A DNA stretch of 48,470 nt from Xanthomonas bromi (GTDB taxonomy: Bacteria > Pseudomonadota > Gammaproteobacteria > Xanthomonadales > Xanthomonadaceae): NCBI RefSeq assembly GCF_900092025.1, contig NZ_FLTX01000017.1, positions 1 through 48,470 on the forward strand. The letters run 5' to 3'. Shown in pieces: positions 27,792 to 36,447 of this stretch. The translations under genes and the position numbers were made by a program. The notes under the pieces were generated by a model, which did no database searches, was not told the DNA's origin, and worked only from the letters and a program-made list of their open reading frames with translations. Positions within the stretch are counted from its first letter, which is position 1; each line of letters starts with the position of its first letter.

Positions 27792-30452
27792 ATGTCATCT
27801 GTGTTTGTCTCGCGCCTTGCCATGGCCCTGGGCCTGAGCCTTGGCCTGCCCTGTATCGCACTCGCCGCGCCCGCCGACCGCAACAGCACGCCCGAACAGC
27901 GCGCCGCCGCGCTGGTGGCGCAAATGAGCCGCGACGAAAAAGTGGCGCAGGCCATGAACGATGCGCCGGCAATTCCGCGCTTGGGCATCCCCGCCTATGA
28001 GTGGTGGAGCGAGGGCCTGCACGGCATCGCCCGTAATGGTTACGCCACTGTCTTTCCGCAGGCGATTGGCCTGGCAGCGAGCTGGAATACGGAATTGATG
28101 CAGCAAGTGGGCACGGTGGTCTCCACCGAAGCGCGCGCCAAGTTCAATCAGGCCGGTGGCCCCGGCAAAGACCATAAGCGCTACGCCGGCCTCACCATCT
28201 GGTCGCCGAACATCAACATCTTCCGCGACCCGCGTTGGGGCCGTGGCATGGAAACCTACGGCGAAGATCCGTTCCTCACCGGGCAAATGGCGGTGGGCTT
28301 CATTCACGGCTTGCAGGGCGACGATCTCGACCATCCGCGCACGATCGCCACGCCCAAGCACATCGCCGTGCACAGCGGCCCCGAGCCGGGCCGGCATGGC
28401 TTCGATGTGGATGTGTCGCCGCGCGATGTCGAGGCGACCTATACGCCCGCGTTCCGCGCCGCGCTGGTCCAGGGCCAGGCGGGCTCGGTGATGTGCGCGT
28501 ACAACTCCTTGCATGGCACGCCGGCATGCGCGGCCGACTGGCTGCTCAATGGGCGCGTGCGTGGCGATTGGGGCTTCAAGGGCTTTGTGGTGTCCGACTG
28601 CGATGCGGTGGAGGACATGACCCAGTTCCATTATTTCCGCCCGGACAACGCCGGCTCCTCGGCCGCCGCGCTCAAGGCCGGGCACGATCTCAATTGCGGG
28701 CATGCCTACCGCGAACTCGGTACGGCGATCGAGCGTGGTGAGGTGGACGAGGCGCTGCTGGATCAATCGCTGGTGCGGCTGTTTGCCGCCCGCTACCGCC
28801 TGGGCGAGCTGGAGGCGCCGCGCAAGGATCCGTACGCACGGCTCGGCGCGAAGGATGTGGACAACGCCGCGCACCGTGCGCTGGCCTTGCAGGCGGCTGC
28901 CCAGTCGATCGTGCTGTTGAAGAACGCGGCCAACACCTTGCCGCTGAAAGCCGGCACGCGGCTGGCGGTGATCGGCCCGAATGCCGACGCACTGGCTGCA
29001 TTGGAAGCCAATTACCAGGGCACCTCGTCCGCGCCGGTAACGCCGCTGCTGGGCCTGCGCCAACGCTTCGGGGCGCAGCAGGTGAGTTACGCGCAAGGCG
29101 CACCGTTGGCGGCCGGCGTGCCGGGCATGATTCCAGAGACGGCGTTGCGCAGCGATGGCAAGCCGGGGCTGCGTGGCGAGTATTTCGACAACGTCGACAT
29201 GACCGGTGCTGCGCGCGTGGTGCGGCAGGACCGCGCGGTGAGCTTCAACTGGGACCAGGTCGCCCCGGCGAAGGGCGTACCGGCAGACCGTTATGCGGTG
29301 CGTTGGAGCGGCGAATTGCTGCCACCCAGCGCTGGCGAGTACACATTGGCAGTGCGCGTGGCGCGTTGTTTCGATTGCACCGGCCACGATCCGGTGCGGC
29401 TGTATATCGACGACAAGCTGGTGGTTGCCGGCAACGCCGAAGACAAGCACGTGCCGGCCGGCATGCACAACGCCGATGGCCGCAGCGTAGAAACCTTGCT
29501 GCATTTCGACGATACGCGCCCACGCAAGATCCGCCTGGAGATGGAGCACCGCGGCCAGGACCAGGGCGTGCGCCTGGAATGGCTGGCTCCTGCCGCCGCG
29601 CAACTGGCCGAAGTCGAGCAGGCCGTGGCGCAGGCAGACGCAGTGGTCGCATTCGTCGGTCTGTCTCCGGATGTGGAAGGCGAAGAGTTGCGTATCGATG
29701 TGCCCGGCTTCGACGGCGGCGACCGCAACGACATCGCCCTGCCCGCGCCGCAGCAAGCGCTGCTGGAGCGCGCCAAGGCCTCGGGCAAGCCGTTGGTGGT
29801 GGTGTTGATGAGTGGCAGTGCAGTGGCCTTGAATTGGGCCAAGGCACACGCCGATGCGATCGTGGCCGCGTGGTACCCGGGCCAGTCCGGCGGCACCGCG
29901 ATCGCACGCATGCTGGCCGGCGACGACAACCCCGGCGGTCGCCTGCCGGTGACGTTCTACCGCTCCACCAAGGACCTGCCGGCTTACGTCAGCTACGACA
30001 TGAAGGGCCGCACCTATCGCTACTTCAAGGGCGAGCCGCTATTCCCTTTCGGCTATGGGCTGAGCTACACCAGCTTTGCCTACGATGCGCCGCAGCTGTC
30101 CAGCACCACGTTGCAGGCCGGCAATACGCTGCAGCTCACCACCACGGTGCGCAACACCGGCGCACGGGCTGGCGATGAGGTGGCGCAGGTGTATCTGCAA
30201 TATCCGGATCGCCCGCAGTCGCCGTTGCGCAGCCTGGTCGGTTTCCAACGCGTGCATCTTGCCGCGGGCGAGCAACGCACGCTGACCTTCAGCCTGGATG
30301 CGCGCGCCTTGAGCGATGTGGACCGCAGCGGGCAGCGCGCGGTGGAAGCGGGCGACTACACGCTGTTTGTCGGCGGTGGGCAGCCGGGTACTGGCGCCGC
30401 TGGCAATGCTGCGTCGCTTTCGATCCAGGGACGCTCGCCGTTGCCGAAGTAA
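27792..30452 (+). CDS. nixI: Beta-xylosidase/beta-glucosidase, GH3 with PA14 domain (nixI)
   Basis: An 886-residue exported enzyme with a signal peptide (1-26). The GH3 N-terminal barrel contains 'TYGEDPFLTG' and 'TPKHIAVHSGPE' (K189-H190). The nucleophile is D269 in 'FVVSDCDAVEDM'. A PA14 domain (about 459-598: 'GLRGEYFDNVDM', 'GEYTLAVRVARCFDC') is inserted in the C-terminal alpha/beta domain, and a fibronectin-like domain ends the protein. The X. campestris counterpart NixI removes the beta-1,2-xylose of plant N-glycans, and only after the alpha-1,3-mannose is gone. It is separated from nixJ here by an unrelated peptide-export block. Confidence 0.9.
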   Translation: MSSVFVSRLAMALGLSLGLPCIALAAPADRNSTPEQRAAALVAQMSRDEKVAQAMNDAPAIPRLGIPAYEWWSEGLHGIARNGYATVFPQAIGLAASWNTELMQQVGTVVSTEARAKFNQAGGPGKDHKRYAGLTIWSPNINIFRDPRWGRGMETYGEDPFLTGQMAVGFIHGLQGDDLDHPRTIATPKHIAVHSGPEPGRHGFDVDVSPRDVEATYTPAFRAALVQGQAGSVMCAYNSLHGTPACAADWLLNGRVRGDWGFKGFVVSDCDAVEDMTQFHYFRPDNAGSSAAALKAGHDLNCGHAYRELGTAIERGEVDEALLDQSLVRLFAARYRLGELEAPRKDPYARLGAKDVDNAAHRALALQAAAQSIVLLKNAANTLPLKAGTRLAVIGPNADALAALEANYQGTSSAPVTPLLGLRQRFGAQQVSYAQGAPLAAGVPGMIPETALRSDGKPGLRGEYFDNVDMTGAARVVRQDRAVSFNWDQVAPAKGVPADRYAVRWSGELLPPSAGEYTLAVRVARCFDCTGHDPVRLYIDDKLVVAGNAEDKHVPAGMHNADGRSVETLLHFDDTRPRKIRLEMEHRGQDQGVRLEWLAPAAAQLAEVEQAVAQADAVVAFVGLSPDVEGEELRIDVPGFDGGDRNDIALPAPQQALLERAKASGKPLVVVLMSGSAVALNWAKAHADAIVAAWYPGQSGGTAIARMLAGDDNPGGRLPVTFYRSTKDLPAYVSYDMKGRTYRYFKGEPLFPFGYGLSYTSFAYDAPQLSSTTLQAGNTLQLTTTVRNTGARAGDEVAQVYLQYPDRPQSPLRSLVGFQRVHLAAGEQRTLTFSLDARALSDVDRSGQRAVEAGDYTLFVGGGQPGTGAAGNAASLSIQGRSPLPK

Positions 30453-30473
30453 TGCCCGTGATTACATGACGCA

Positions 30474-30507
30474 CAACAGGCGCCGGCTGTTTCGGCCGCG
30501 CCTGTTG
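30474..30507. terminator. Hairpin between nixI and the exporter gene
   Basis: A perfect 10-bp stem (caacaggcgc / gcgcctgttg) encloses a smaller GC-rich hairpin between the convergent stops of nixI and the ABC exporter. There is no T-run on either side, so termination is plausible but not proven. Confidence 0.45.
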
Positions 30508-30596
30508 CATGATGGCGCGGGCCTGATGGCGAACCGCGCAGATGCCCACGGCGTACAGCGGCTCGAACATCGCGCGCCAACGGGTGTGACCTGTGC

Positions 30597-32711
30597 TCAC
30601 GCACTCAAGACGTGATCATCAGGACATGATATTTCGGGCGATTGCTGCGACTTCACTTCCTGCAAGATCCGTCCATGCGCCATCACCAGGATACGGTCGG
30701 CGCTGGCAATGGTTTCAGGGCGGTGCGCCACGATCACCTTGGTCAGCTGCAAGTGCTTCACCGCCTCGTTGACCAGGCGCTCGCGGGTGACATCCAGATG
30801 GCTGGTGGCTTCGTCGAGGAACAGCAGCTTCGGCTGCCGATACAGCGCACGCGCGAGGATGATCCGCTGCCTCTGGCCGCCCGAAAGCGAACTCCCCATA
30901 TCGCCGATCAGTGTGTGATAGCCCATCGGCATCGCGGCGATATCCTCATGCACCGCCGCCAACTGTGCCGCCGCCTCGATCCGTTCCAGCTCGAAATCCG
31001 TATCGAAGAAACCGATGTTGTCGGCGATACTGCCTGCGAACAATTGATCGTCCTGCATCACCACGCCGATCATCGCGCGCACAGTGCGCGGGCCGATTTT
31101 GTGCAGGTCGTGCCCGCCGATCCGGATCGTGCCCTCGCTGGGTATGAGTAACCCCAGCAACAGCTTCACCAGCGTCGTCTTGCCGCAACCAGACCCGCCA
31201 ATGATGGACACCGATTCCCCTGGTGCAATCGTGAAACAGCAGTCCTTGACCACCCAGGGCTCGCCGTCGGCGTAGCGAAACGACAGCCCTTCCACCTCGA
31301 TGCTTGGCTCGGTGGGTGGCAGCGCGTGCGGTTGTGCGTGATGCTCTTCCGGCGGAGTCAATACGATATCGGCCAGCCGCTCGCCGTGCAGGCGCAGCAT
31401 GCGGAACTCGATCCATTTGTCGATCAACCCGCTCACGCGCACGGCGAACTGGTCTTTGTAGGCCAGGTAAGCGACCAGCATGCCGACCGAAAATACATTG
31501 TCCAGCGCCAACCTGGCACCGATCCAGATCACCGCGACGCGCTCCAGGCCGAACACCAACTGGCTGGCCGTATTGAAGCCCAGAGACATCCGTGCCAGCT
31601 TCACGTCCTGATTGACCGTCTCGTTGAGTAGATTCTCGTAAGTGGAACGACGCACCGATTCTTCACCTGCCACTTTCAAACTTTGCATGCCACGCAGCGA
31701 TTCCAGCAGATGTGTCTGCTGCTTGGCCGCGGCCACTAACTGTTGTTCGGTACGGTCGCGCATGGGCCGATAGGCAATTGCACGGATGCCAAGATAGAGC
31801 GCGACCGCCAGCAGCGTCACCATTGCCAGCTTCCAGCTATAGGCCAGCATCAGCACCAGCGTCACCATCGCCATCACCCCATCGATCATGGCCTCGACGA
31901 AGCTGGTGGTGAGCGTGTGTTGAATGGTCTGCACCGAGGACATGCGCGAAGTGACATCCCCCAGGTGCCGCTTTTCGAAAAAATCCAGCGGCAACTTGAG
32001 CAGATGCGCGAACACATTGCCCATCCACTGCAATCCGAGTCTGGAAGAGAGAGACACCACCGACCAACCACGCAGCAGACCAATGCCGACTTGCAGCAGC
32101 AGCGCCAAGCCGAACCCCAGCCCCAGCACCACGAGTAAATCGCGGTCCGCCGACACCAACACCTGGTCCACCACCCATTGCGTGTAGAACGGCGCCAGGA
32201 TGACGAAGACCTGCAACGCCATTGACAACAATGCGATCTGCGAAAGTGCATTCCACAGCCCACGGATGGGGCCGGTGAGTTGGCGCGCGGAAATGGAAGG
32301 GGCTGCCTTGTGCTGCTTGAACTCGGTAGTGGGCGTCAGTTCCAGCGCCACGCCGGTAAAGTGCTGGGACACCTCTTGGAGCGATAACCTACGTTCGCCG
32401 ATGGCCGGGTCGAGGATCGTTGCTTTAGTTTTTCCAACCTTGGCAAGCACCACAAAGTGGATGAGATCCCAATGCAGGATGCAAGGCAGGACGAGTTGAT
32501 CCAGTTGTTCCATGTCCAGCCGCAGCGGGCGTGTGGAGAAGCCCAGCGTCTGGGCAATCTCGATCAATTGATTCAGTCGGATACCCTTGAGTGACAAGTG
32601 GAAGCGTCGGCGTAACTCGGGCAGGCCAAGTTGCATGCCATGCGCCGACGCCACCATCGCCAGTGACGCCAACCCGCATTCGCCTGCTTCTGCTTGCAAA
32701 ATCGCCTTCAT
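30597..32711 (-). CDS. C39 peptidase ABC exporter (bacteriocin type)
   Basis: A 704-residue inner-membrane protein that cuts double-glycine leaders and exports the released peptide with ATP. The C39 peptidase domain is complete: Q6, C12 in 'QAEAGECGLASLAMV', H85 in 'HFVVL' and D101 in 'ILDPAIG'. A six-helix ABC membrane domain spans about 150-420. The ATPase has Walker A 'GGSGCGKTTL', signature 'LSGGQRQRI' and Walker B 'LLFLDEATSHLD'. A ribosome binding site (gggag) precedes the ATG. It is related to RaxB/PctB of Xanthomonas and CvaB of E. coli. Its partner fusion protein lies upstream but is interrupted, and a double-glycine peptide gene lies between them. Confidence 0.93.
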   Translation of the reverse strand: MKAILQAEAGECGLASLAMVASAHGMQLGLPELRRRFHLSLKGIRLNQLIEIAQTLGFSTRPLRLDMEQLDQLVLPCILHWDLIHFVVLAKVGKTKATILDPAIGERRLSLQEVSQHFTGVALELTPTTEFKQHKAAPSISARQLTGPIRGLWNALSQIALLSMALQVFVILAPFYTQWVVDQVLVSADRDLLVVLGLGFGLALLLQVGIGLLRGWSVVSLSSRLGLQWMGNVFAHLLKLPLDFFEKRHLGDVTSRMSSVQTIQHTLTTSFVEAMIDGVMAMVTLVLMLAYSWKLAMVTLLAVALYLGIRAIAYRPMRDRTEQQLVAAAKQQTHLLESLRGMQSLKVAGEESVRRSTYENLLNETVNQDVKLARMSLGFNTASQLVFGLERVAVIWIGARLALDNVFSVGMLVAYLAYKDQFAVRVSGLIDKWIEFRMLRLHGERLADIVLTPPEEHHAQPHALPPTEPSIEVEGLSFRYADGEPWVVKDCCFTIAPGESVSIIGGSGCGKTTLVKLLLGLLIPSEGTIRIGGHDLHKIGPRTVRAMIGVVMQDDQLFAGSIADNIGFFDTDFELERIEAAAQLAAVHEDIAAMPMGYHTLIGDMGSSLSGGQRQRIILARALYRQPKLLFLDEATSHLDVTRERLVNEAVKHLQLTKVIVAHRPETIASADRILVMAHGRILQEVKSQQSPEISCPDDHVLSA

Positions 32712-32743
32712 CGCTCAGATCGCTCCCGTTTTTGAAGATGCCA

Positions 32744-33073
32744 CTATCGGTTTTTTAAGCGGGGCGAATTCAACTCCGATTCGCAACGCTGTTGAGGACC
32801 TCCTCGGAGAAGACTTCGAGGGGCGTTTTGAATCGGTGAATTCAGATCTGATTCGCAATGACGCAGGCATCCCATTTCCAGCCGAAGTGGACGAGCAGCA
32901 AAGTCGACTTGCTGGACAATCTGGATCAGGCGACTGAGCTTCATGCCTTTCAGTGGCATCAGAAATCGGCTGCGTATTTCCGGTGGGCTGATGTGAAGGC
33001 GATAGGCATTAGCCACCATCGCCGAGGAGGCAAGACCACATTCGTAGGCTTCGTTCTATAAACAGACATCCAT
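32744..33073 (-). pseudogene. Truncated second C39 peptidase domain
   Basis: Translation from ATG 33073 reads MDVCL, then a TAG at 33056-33058 where Gln is expected, then 'NEAYECGLASSAMVANAY' and 'PPEIRSRFLMPLKGMKLSRL', ending at 'RPLRLEM'. This aligns with the first 67 residues of the intact exporter, including the Cys region. Homology stops there. The rest up to the stop at 32744 is the repeat-bearing sequence described separately. The fragment lacks the catalytic His and Asp and carries a nonsense codon, so it is a dead paralogue rather than a start of the intact gene. Confidence 0.8.
32751..32860. repeat. Pair of ~40-bp imperfect direct repeats
   Basis: gaattca..ctccgattcgcaa type sequences at 32766-32786 and 32838-32858 are identical at 18 of 21 positions, 72 bases apart. 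Similarity extends leftward through gtttt..aa.cgg. They lie exactly where the C39 fragment loses homology and just before the intact exporter, so they may mark a recombination junction. Confidence 0.55.
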
Positions 33074-33095
33074 CAATGCATGCCAAGGCAACGGC

Positions 33096-33836
33096 TTACT
33101 TCTCCAATATGAACGGCGACTTGATGCCAGCCTTCTTCATGGCATCCCGAACCATCTCGTCCGTATATTTCTGGCAATACTGCTGCCCATTAACTCCATA
33201 TTTTTCCAGTGTAGCGCGCTGAGGCACCCATACAGACGGGGTGGCTGTATAGGTATACTCTGCGGTCTTTTCATCAAATTTGTACTCATCCAGCTTTCCA
33301 GGATTCTTGCTTACCTGCTGATCTGCATTTTCCAGTATTTTATAGTTTACGCCAGCGCGAATATAAAAATCTCTCTCTTCGGCATGAAATTTCTCCAGCC
33401 AATCACGATACTTAGCCCCCAAAATCCTTGGGCCTCCTTCCGCCACCAACATAGCCTCACCTTCCTTCCCAGTGGGCAACGTCCCATGCCAACCAAGAAC
33501 CGCTCCACAATCGACAGTCAACGATGAGGCAGCCATTGCGATATAGCTAGCGCATGCCGATAGACATATCCCATCCACTTTTACTTCAATCGGACGATGC
33601 TGGACGATGTCTTCGGCGATTTTGAGCGCAACAAAGGGATATCCACCTCCGCTATGAACGACTACCCTTGAATAGCCGCCAGTTGCAACTTTGAAATATT
33701 CGACGTCAGAATTCTGGTCAATATCGCCACGTAATTCTATTGTGTCTGGAGAAATTCGGCTCCAGCCGGCATAGGCGCTTCCATAAAAAATAAAAATCAG
33801 AAAAAACGCAGCCGCCTTAATTGTGACACGAACCAT
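33096..33836 (-). CDS. Secreted ClpP-fold protein (COG3904-like)
   Basis: A 246-residue protein with a clear signal peptide (MVRVTIKAAAFFLIFIFYGS, then AYA). A ClpP/crotonase-like fold is suggested by 'VVVHSGGGYPFVALKIAEDI' (58-77), 'VDGICLSACASYIAMAAS' with the candidate nucleophile S93, and 'GAVLGWHG' with H117 as candidate base. This is the layout of periplasmic COG3904-type predicted proteases. I chose the ATG at 33836: an earlier in-frame ATG at 33899 lies inside the terminator hairpin. The Lys/Tyr-rich, lower-GC composition differs from the nix genes. It lies downstream of the double-glycine peptide gene, and a role in peptide processing or self-protection is conceivable but unproven. 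Confidence 0.7.
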   Translation of the reverse strand: MVRVTIKAAAFFLIFIFYGSAYAGWSRISPDTIELRGDIDQNSDVEYFKVATGGYSRVVVHSGGGYPFVALKIAEDIVQHRPIEVKVDGICLSACASYIAMAASSLTVDCGAVLGWHGTLPTGKEGEAMLVAEGGPRILGAKYRDWLEKFHAEERDFYIRAGVNYKILENADQQVSKNPGKLDEYKFDEKTAEYTYTATPSVWVPQRATLEKYGVNGQQYCQKYTDEMVRDAMKKAGIKSPFILEK

Positions 33837-33861
33837 GTTTGAAATACACCGTGAAATTGAT

Positions 33862-33899
33862 ATTAAAAATGAGGCTTCGATGCTGGATCGAAGCCTCAT
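33862..33899 (-). terminator. Intrinsic terminator after the peptide gene
   Basis: tgaggcttcgat at 33870-33881 pairs perfectly with atcgaagcctca at 33887-33898 (13 bp with the next A-T pair), loop of five bases, followed on the minus strand by TTTTTAATA. It lies 14 bases after the peptide stop and before the ClpP-fold gene. Confidence 0.92.
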
Positions 33900-33912
33900 A
33901 AGAAATTAAAGA

Positions 33913-34053
33913 TCAGCCCTTAACGTGACATTCAGTCGACCTTGTCGTTGTCGTACTGCCATCAGCATTTGTAGTCGTTGTTGTAGTGTGAGAACAACCG
34001 GCTTCAATCCCGCCAGCAACAGCAATTGTTTCTTCAAGATTCAACTCACGCAT
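33913..34053 (-). CDS. Double-glycine leader peptide, microcin-like precursor
   Basis: A 46-codon gene with a good ribosome binding site (aagaggtg, 5 bases before the ATG) and its own terminator. The leader MRELNLEETIAVAGG has the features recognised by C39 peptidases: L at -12, E at -8, V at -4 and GG at -2/-1. Cleavage would release 31 residues starting IEAGC. The mature part has two Cys (positions 20 and 42 of the precursor) that could form a disulfide loop, Thr runs of six and four around 'NADGS', 11 Thr in all, and the end 'ECHVKG'. It lies between the fusion-protein gene and the ClpP-fold gene. I do not recognise a named family; the function (bacteriocin, signal or host-directed peptide) is unknown. 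Confidence 0.8.
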   Translation of the reverse strand: MRELNLEETIAVAGGIEAGCSHTTTTTTNADGSTTTTRSTECHVKG

Positions 34054-34207
34054 ATAGCACCTCTTACAGTCAATTTGACGCAAACCCTGCGCCGGGGAAA
34101 ATCAACCTTCATTTCACATCTTGGGATATTCTCTGGCGATCTCATTGACAAAACATCCCTGAACATCTTGATTACAGGTATTGCTTCCTACGAGGCATCG
34201 AAACCAA

Positions 34208-35455
34208 TCACCTCCCAAGCGACAATAAGGGTTCAAATACCCATTCGATCAGCCTTCTGCGCTCGCCGATGATGTCGGCTTGCAACAGCATCCCCGGTTT
34301 GAGCATTTCGGGCTTGCCGTAGGCCATGACACTTTGCCGCCCCAGCGCGACGGTGACCCGGTAATACGGTTCGCCCTGCTGGGCATTGCCGATCAGCGCG
34401 CCCAGTTCACTCGAACTCAGCGCGCTGCGGCTGATCCGGCTCAGGCGGCCTTGCTGGTGACCAAACTTCTGGTACGGGAAGGCTTGATAGCGCAGCAACA
34501 CGGTATCGCCAGGAGCGATAAAGCCAATGGCGCGGCTGGGGACCAATAATTCGGCTTCCAGGCGTCCATCGCCCGGCACGATACTCAGCAGCGGCTGCCC
34601 GAGCTGGATCGCTTGCCCCGGTTTTGCCATCTGCGTGGCCACCACGCCTGACACGGGCGCCGTCACCATCAAGGCGCCATTGACCTGGGTTTGCACCTGT
34701 TCCTGTTCCACCGCCGCCGCATCCCGTCGATAGTCGGCCTGCACGCCCCCGCGCTGCCCCGGCAACACACGCAGCAGTTGCTGTTCGATCTGCGCCGAGC
34801 TGCGCCGCATTTCCGTCGCCTGCCACTGCAAGGCCTGCATCTGGCTGGTGTATTCCAGCGCGCTGGATTCCTGCTGCTTGATTTGCAGCACGCTGACGTA
34901 TTTGTCGTTCTGCAATTGGCGCCAGCGTTGCAGCACCTCATTGGCAAGCGCGATCTGGTTGCGACGGGTTGCGACTTCCATGTCCACCTGCACCAATTCC
35001 CGACGCAGATTGGCCAGCTACGCACGCAAGCCCTGCTCTTGCGCATCCAATTGCTGCAACTGTGCCTGTTCGGACGATTTCAAACCTTCACCGCGCTGAC
35101 GCAATTGGTGTTGCAGTGCCGCTTCCGTGTCGCCGCTGCCCAGGGTCGCGCGCGGGACCGTGACCACGCCGAGCATCTGCCCGGCCTTGACCCGTTGTCC
35201 TTCGCTGACCTCCAGCCGGCTCACCACGCCGGTGGCCGGCGCCATCACCGTGGCCAGGCCCTTGATCGGCACCAGTTGCCCGGTCACCGTGGAGCGGTGG
35301 GCGTAGGTGCCCATGCACAGGAAGACCACGACCGATGCCGCCACGATGACGGCGGCGCTGACAAGCACCCAGGCCCGCACGGGCTGCGCCAGGGAGATGC
35401 TGCCCAGCCAACTGTTGCGGCGTGCCTGCAGCACTTCCTGGCGGAACAGGCTCAT
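34208..35455 (-). pseudogene. HlyD-family membrane-fusion protein with in-frame amber codon
   Basis: Read through, this encodes 415 codons: N-terminal 'MSLFRQEVLQARRNSWLGS', one membrane helix (about 27-48), a biotinyl-lipoyl-like segment ('VMAPATGVVSRLEVSEGQRVKAGQML'), a long coiled coil, and a C-terminal beta-barrel ('TAPVSGVVATQMAKPGQAIQ'). It is the periplasmic adaptor that pairs with C39 exporters (RaxA/PctA/CvaA type). A TAG at 35018-35020 (codon 146) interrupts the coiled coil with no frame change: 'EQGLRA-stop-LANLRREL', most simply CAG to TAG. Unless suppressed, the product is two fragments and the exporter lacks its adaptor. Confidence 0.85.
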
Positions 35456-35730
35456 AGGTCGTGCCCTTGATCGCTGCTGCGTGCCGTGTGGCGCACAGAC
35501 ATGAGCAGTGCGAGCAGGGTGCACGCGCCGATCAACACTACTGACAGGACAGACGACGCCCGCCCCGGTCGTCCGGCTGCCGAAAGGATGCAGCGCGCGG
35601 TCAGCATCGTTGCAAGCATAGCGGACAGTATTCCTCGACCTAAGCGACCGCCACGAAACATTACAATGCAGCTCCCCTTCACAATCGGGAGAACGTAGCC
35701 GGGCAATAACTTGGGGAGGTTTTGGAACAT
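35452..35730 (-). CDS. Hypothetical small membrane protein (doubtful)
   Basis: A 92-codon frame with two hydrophobic segments ('ILSAMLATMLTARCILSAAG', 'LSVVLIGACTLLALLMSV'). Its stop overlaps the start of the fusion-protein gene as ATGA, which suggests translational coupling. I see no convincing ribosome binding site at the chosen ATG and recognise no family, so it may be chance. Confidence 0.3.
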   Translation of the reverse strand: MFQNLPKLLPGYVLPIVKGSCIVMFRGGRLGRGILSAMLATMLTARCILSAAGRPGRASSVLSVVLIGACTLLALLMSVRHTARSSDQGHDL

Positions 35731-35889
35731 GCGACTATCGATCCTTCGAAAAGGTCCAGGTGAGCGAAAAGCACACCTTGACACGCTATATATCCTTCAC
35801 CTTGGCGACCATAATTAATCAGCGGATACGCGGTTGTCAAGCATAACTTGCGTGTGGCCTCTCTCGTGTTGAGTTTTTATGTCGCGCGG

Positions 35890-35928
35890 TAATACTTGAA
35901 AATAATACTTGAAAGTAATACTTGATAG
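35890..35928. repeat. Three 13-bp tandem repeats
   Basis: taatacttgaaaa, taatacttgaaag and taatacttgatag follow one another without gap in an AT-rich patch upstream of the export genes. Repeated spaced motifs like these can bind a regulator; none is recognised. Confidence 0.75.
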
Positions 35929-36447
35929 TTATCGTAGGGCCTTCAAGCATTCGACAGAGCAGGCAGCTGCCGCTTTACATAATGCTTCACCTTCGAAATT
36001 AATGACCAGCACCACGGTGCATGGTGATTTTGAATGTCTTCAATATGTCTTTCGAACCAATCAGGATTACCCCGGATGTGGCTTCCCCAAAAATGCTGTT
36101 TCTCGATTTGCCACGACGCTCAGCCATAACAATTGCGTGCCGAGCGTAATGCGTCACCGACCGCGTATCCTGTGCTTGGCGTGTTCGGTAGGCCGATCAA
36201 CATCGACACCTTTTACCGCGCACACGGCCGCGGCCCGTGTCAATTGCCTTCAGCGTCCACCGCAACAGAGTCACATAAACATACGCAACCGAATTGTGCG
36301 AACGCACTATGCACATTCGACGCACACGTTGTATGGTCATCGGAAATTGGTCATGCATAGGTCTCATCATTAGCCGGCGGGTTGCGCGGCTGCTGGAGCG
36401 GCATCCGTTGTGCAGGCCTGCTGTCGAAATCCAAGGAGTTCCAGGTC
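35929..36447. other. Gene-free interval between export block and nixJ
   Basis: Lower GC than the flanking genes. I see no coding frame with a ribosome binding site and no NagR-like palindrome. It marks the right edge of the block that splits the nix genes and must hold any separate promoter for nixJ. Confidence 0.45.

Noticed and set aside
33837..33899. Upstream ATG (33899) for the ClpP-fold protein
   Set aside because: It falls inside the terminator hairpin of the peptide gene and gives no signal peptide at the terminus.
34741..35470. Long plus-strand open frames opposite the fusion-protein gene
   Set aside because: They mirror the HlyD coding strand in high-GC DNA; no ribosome binding site or family resemblance.
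35909..36373. 154-codon plus-strand frame before nixJ
   Set aside because: Starts with a non-ATG codon inside the tandem repeats, lacks a ribosome binding site and resembles nothing known.
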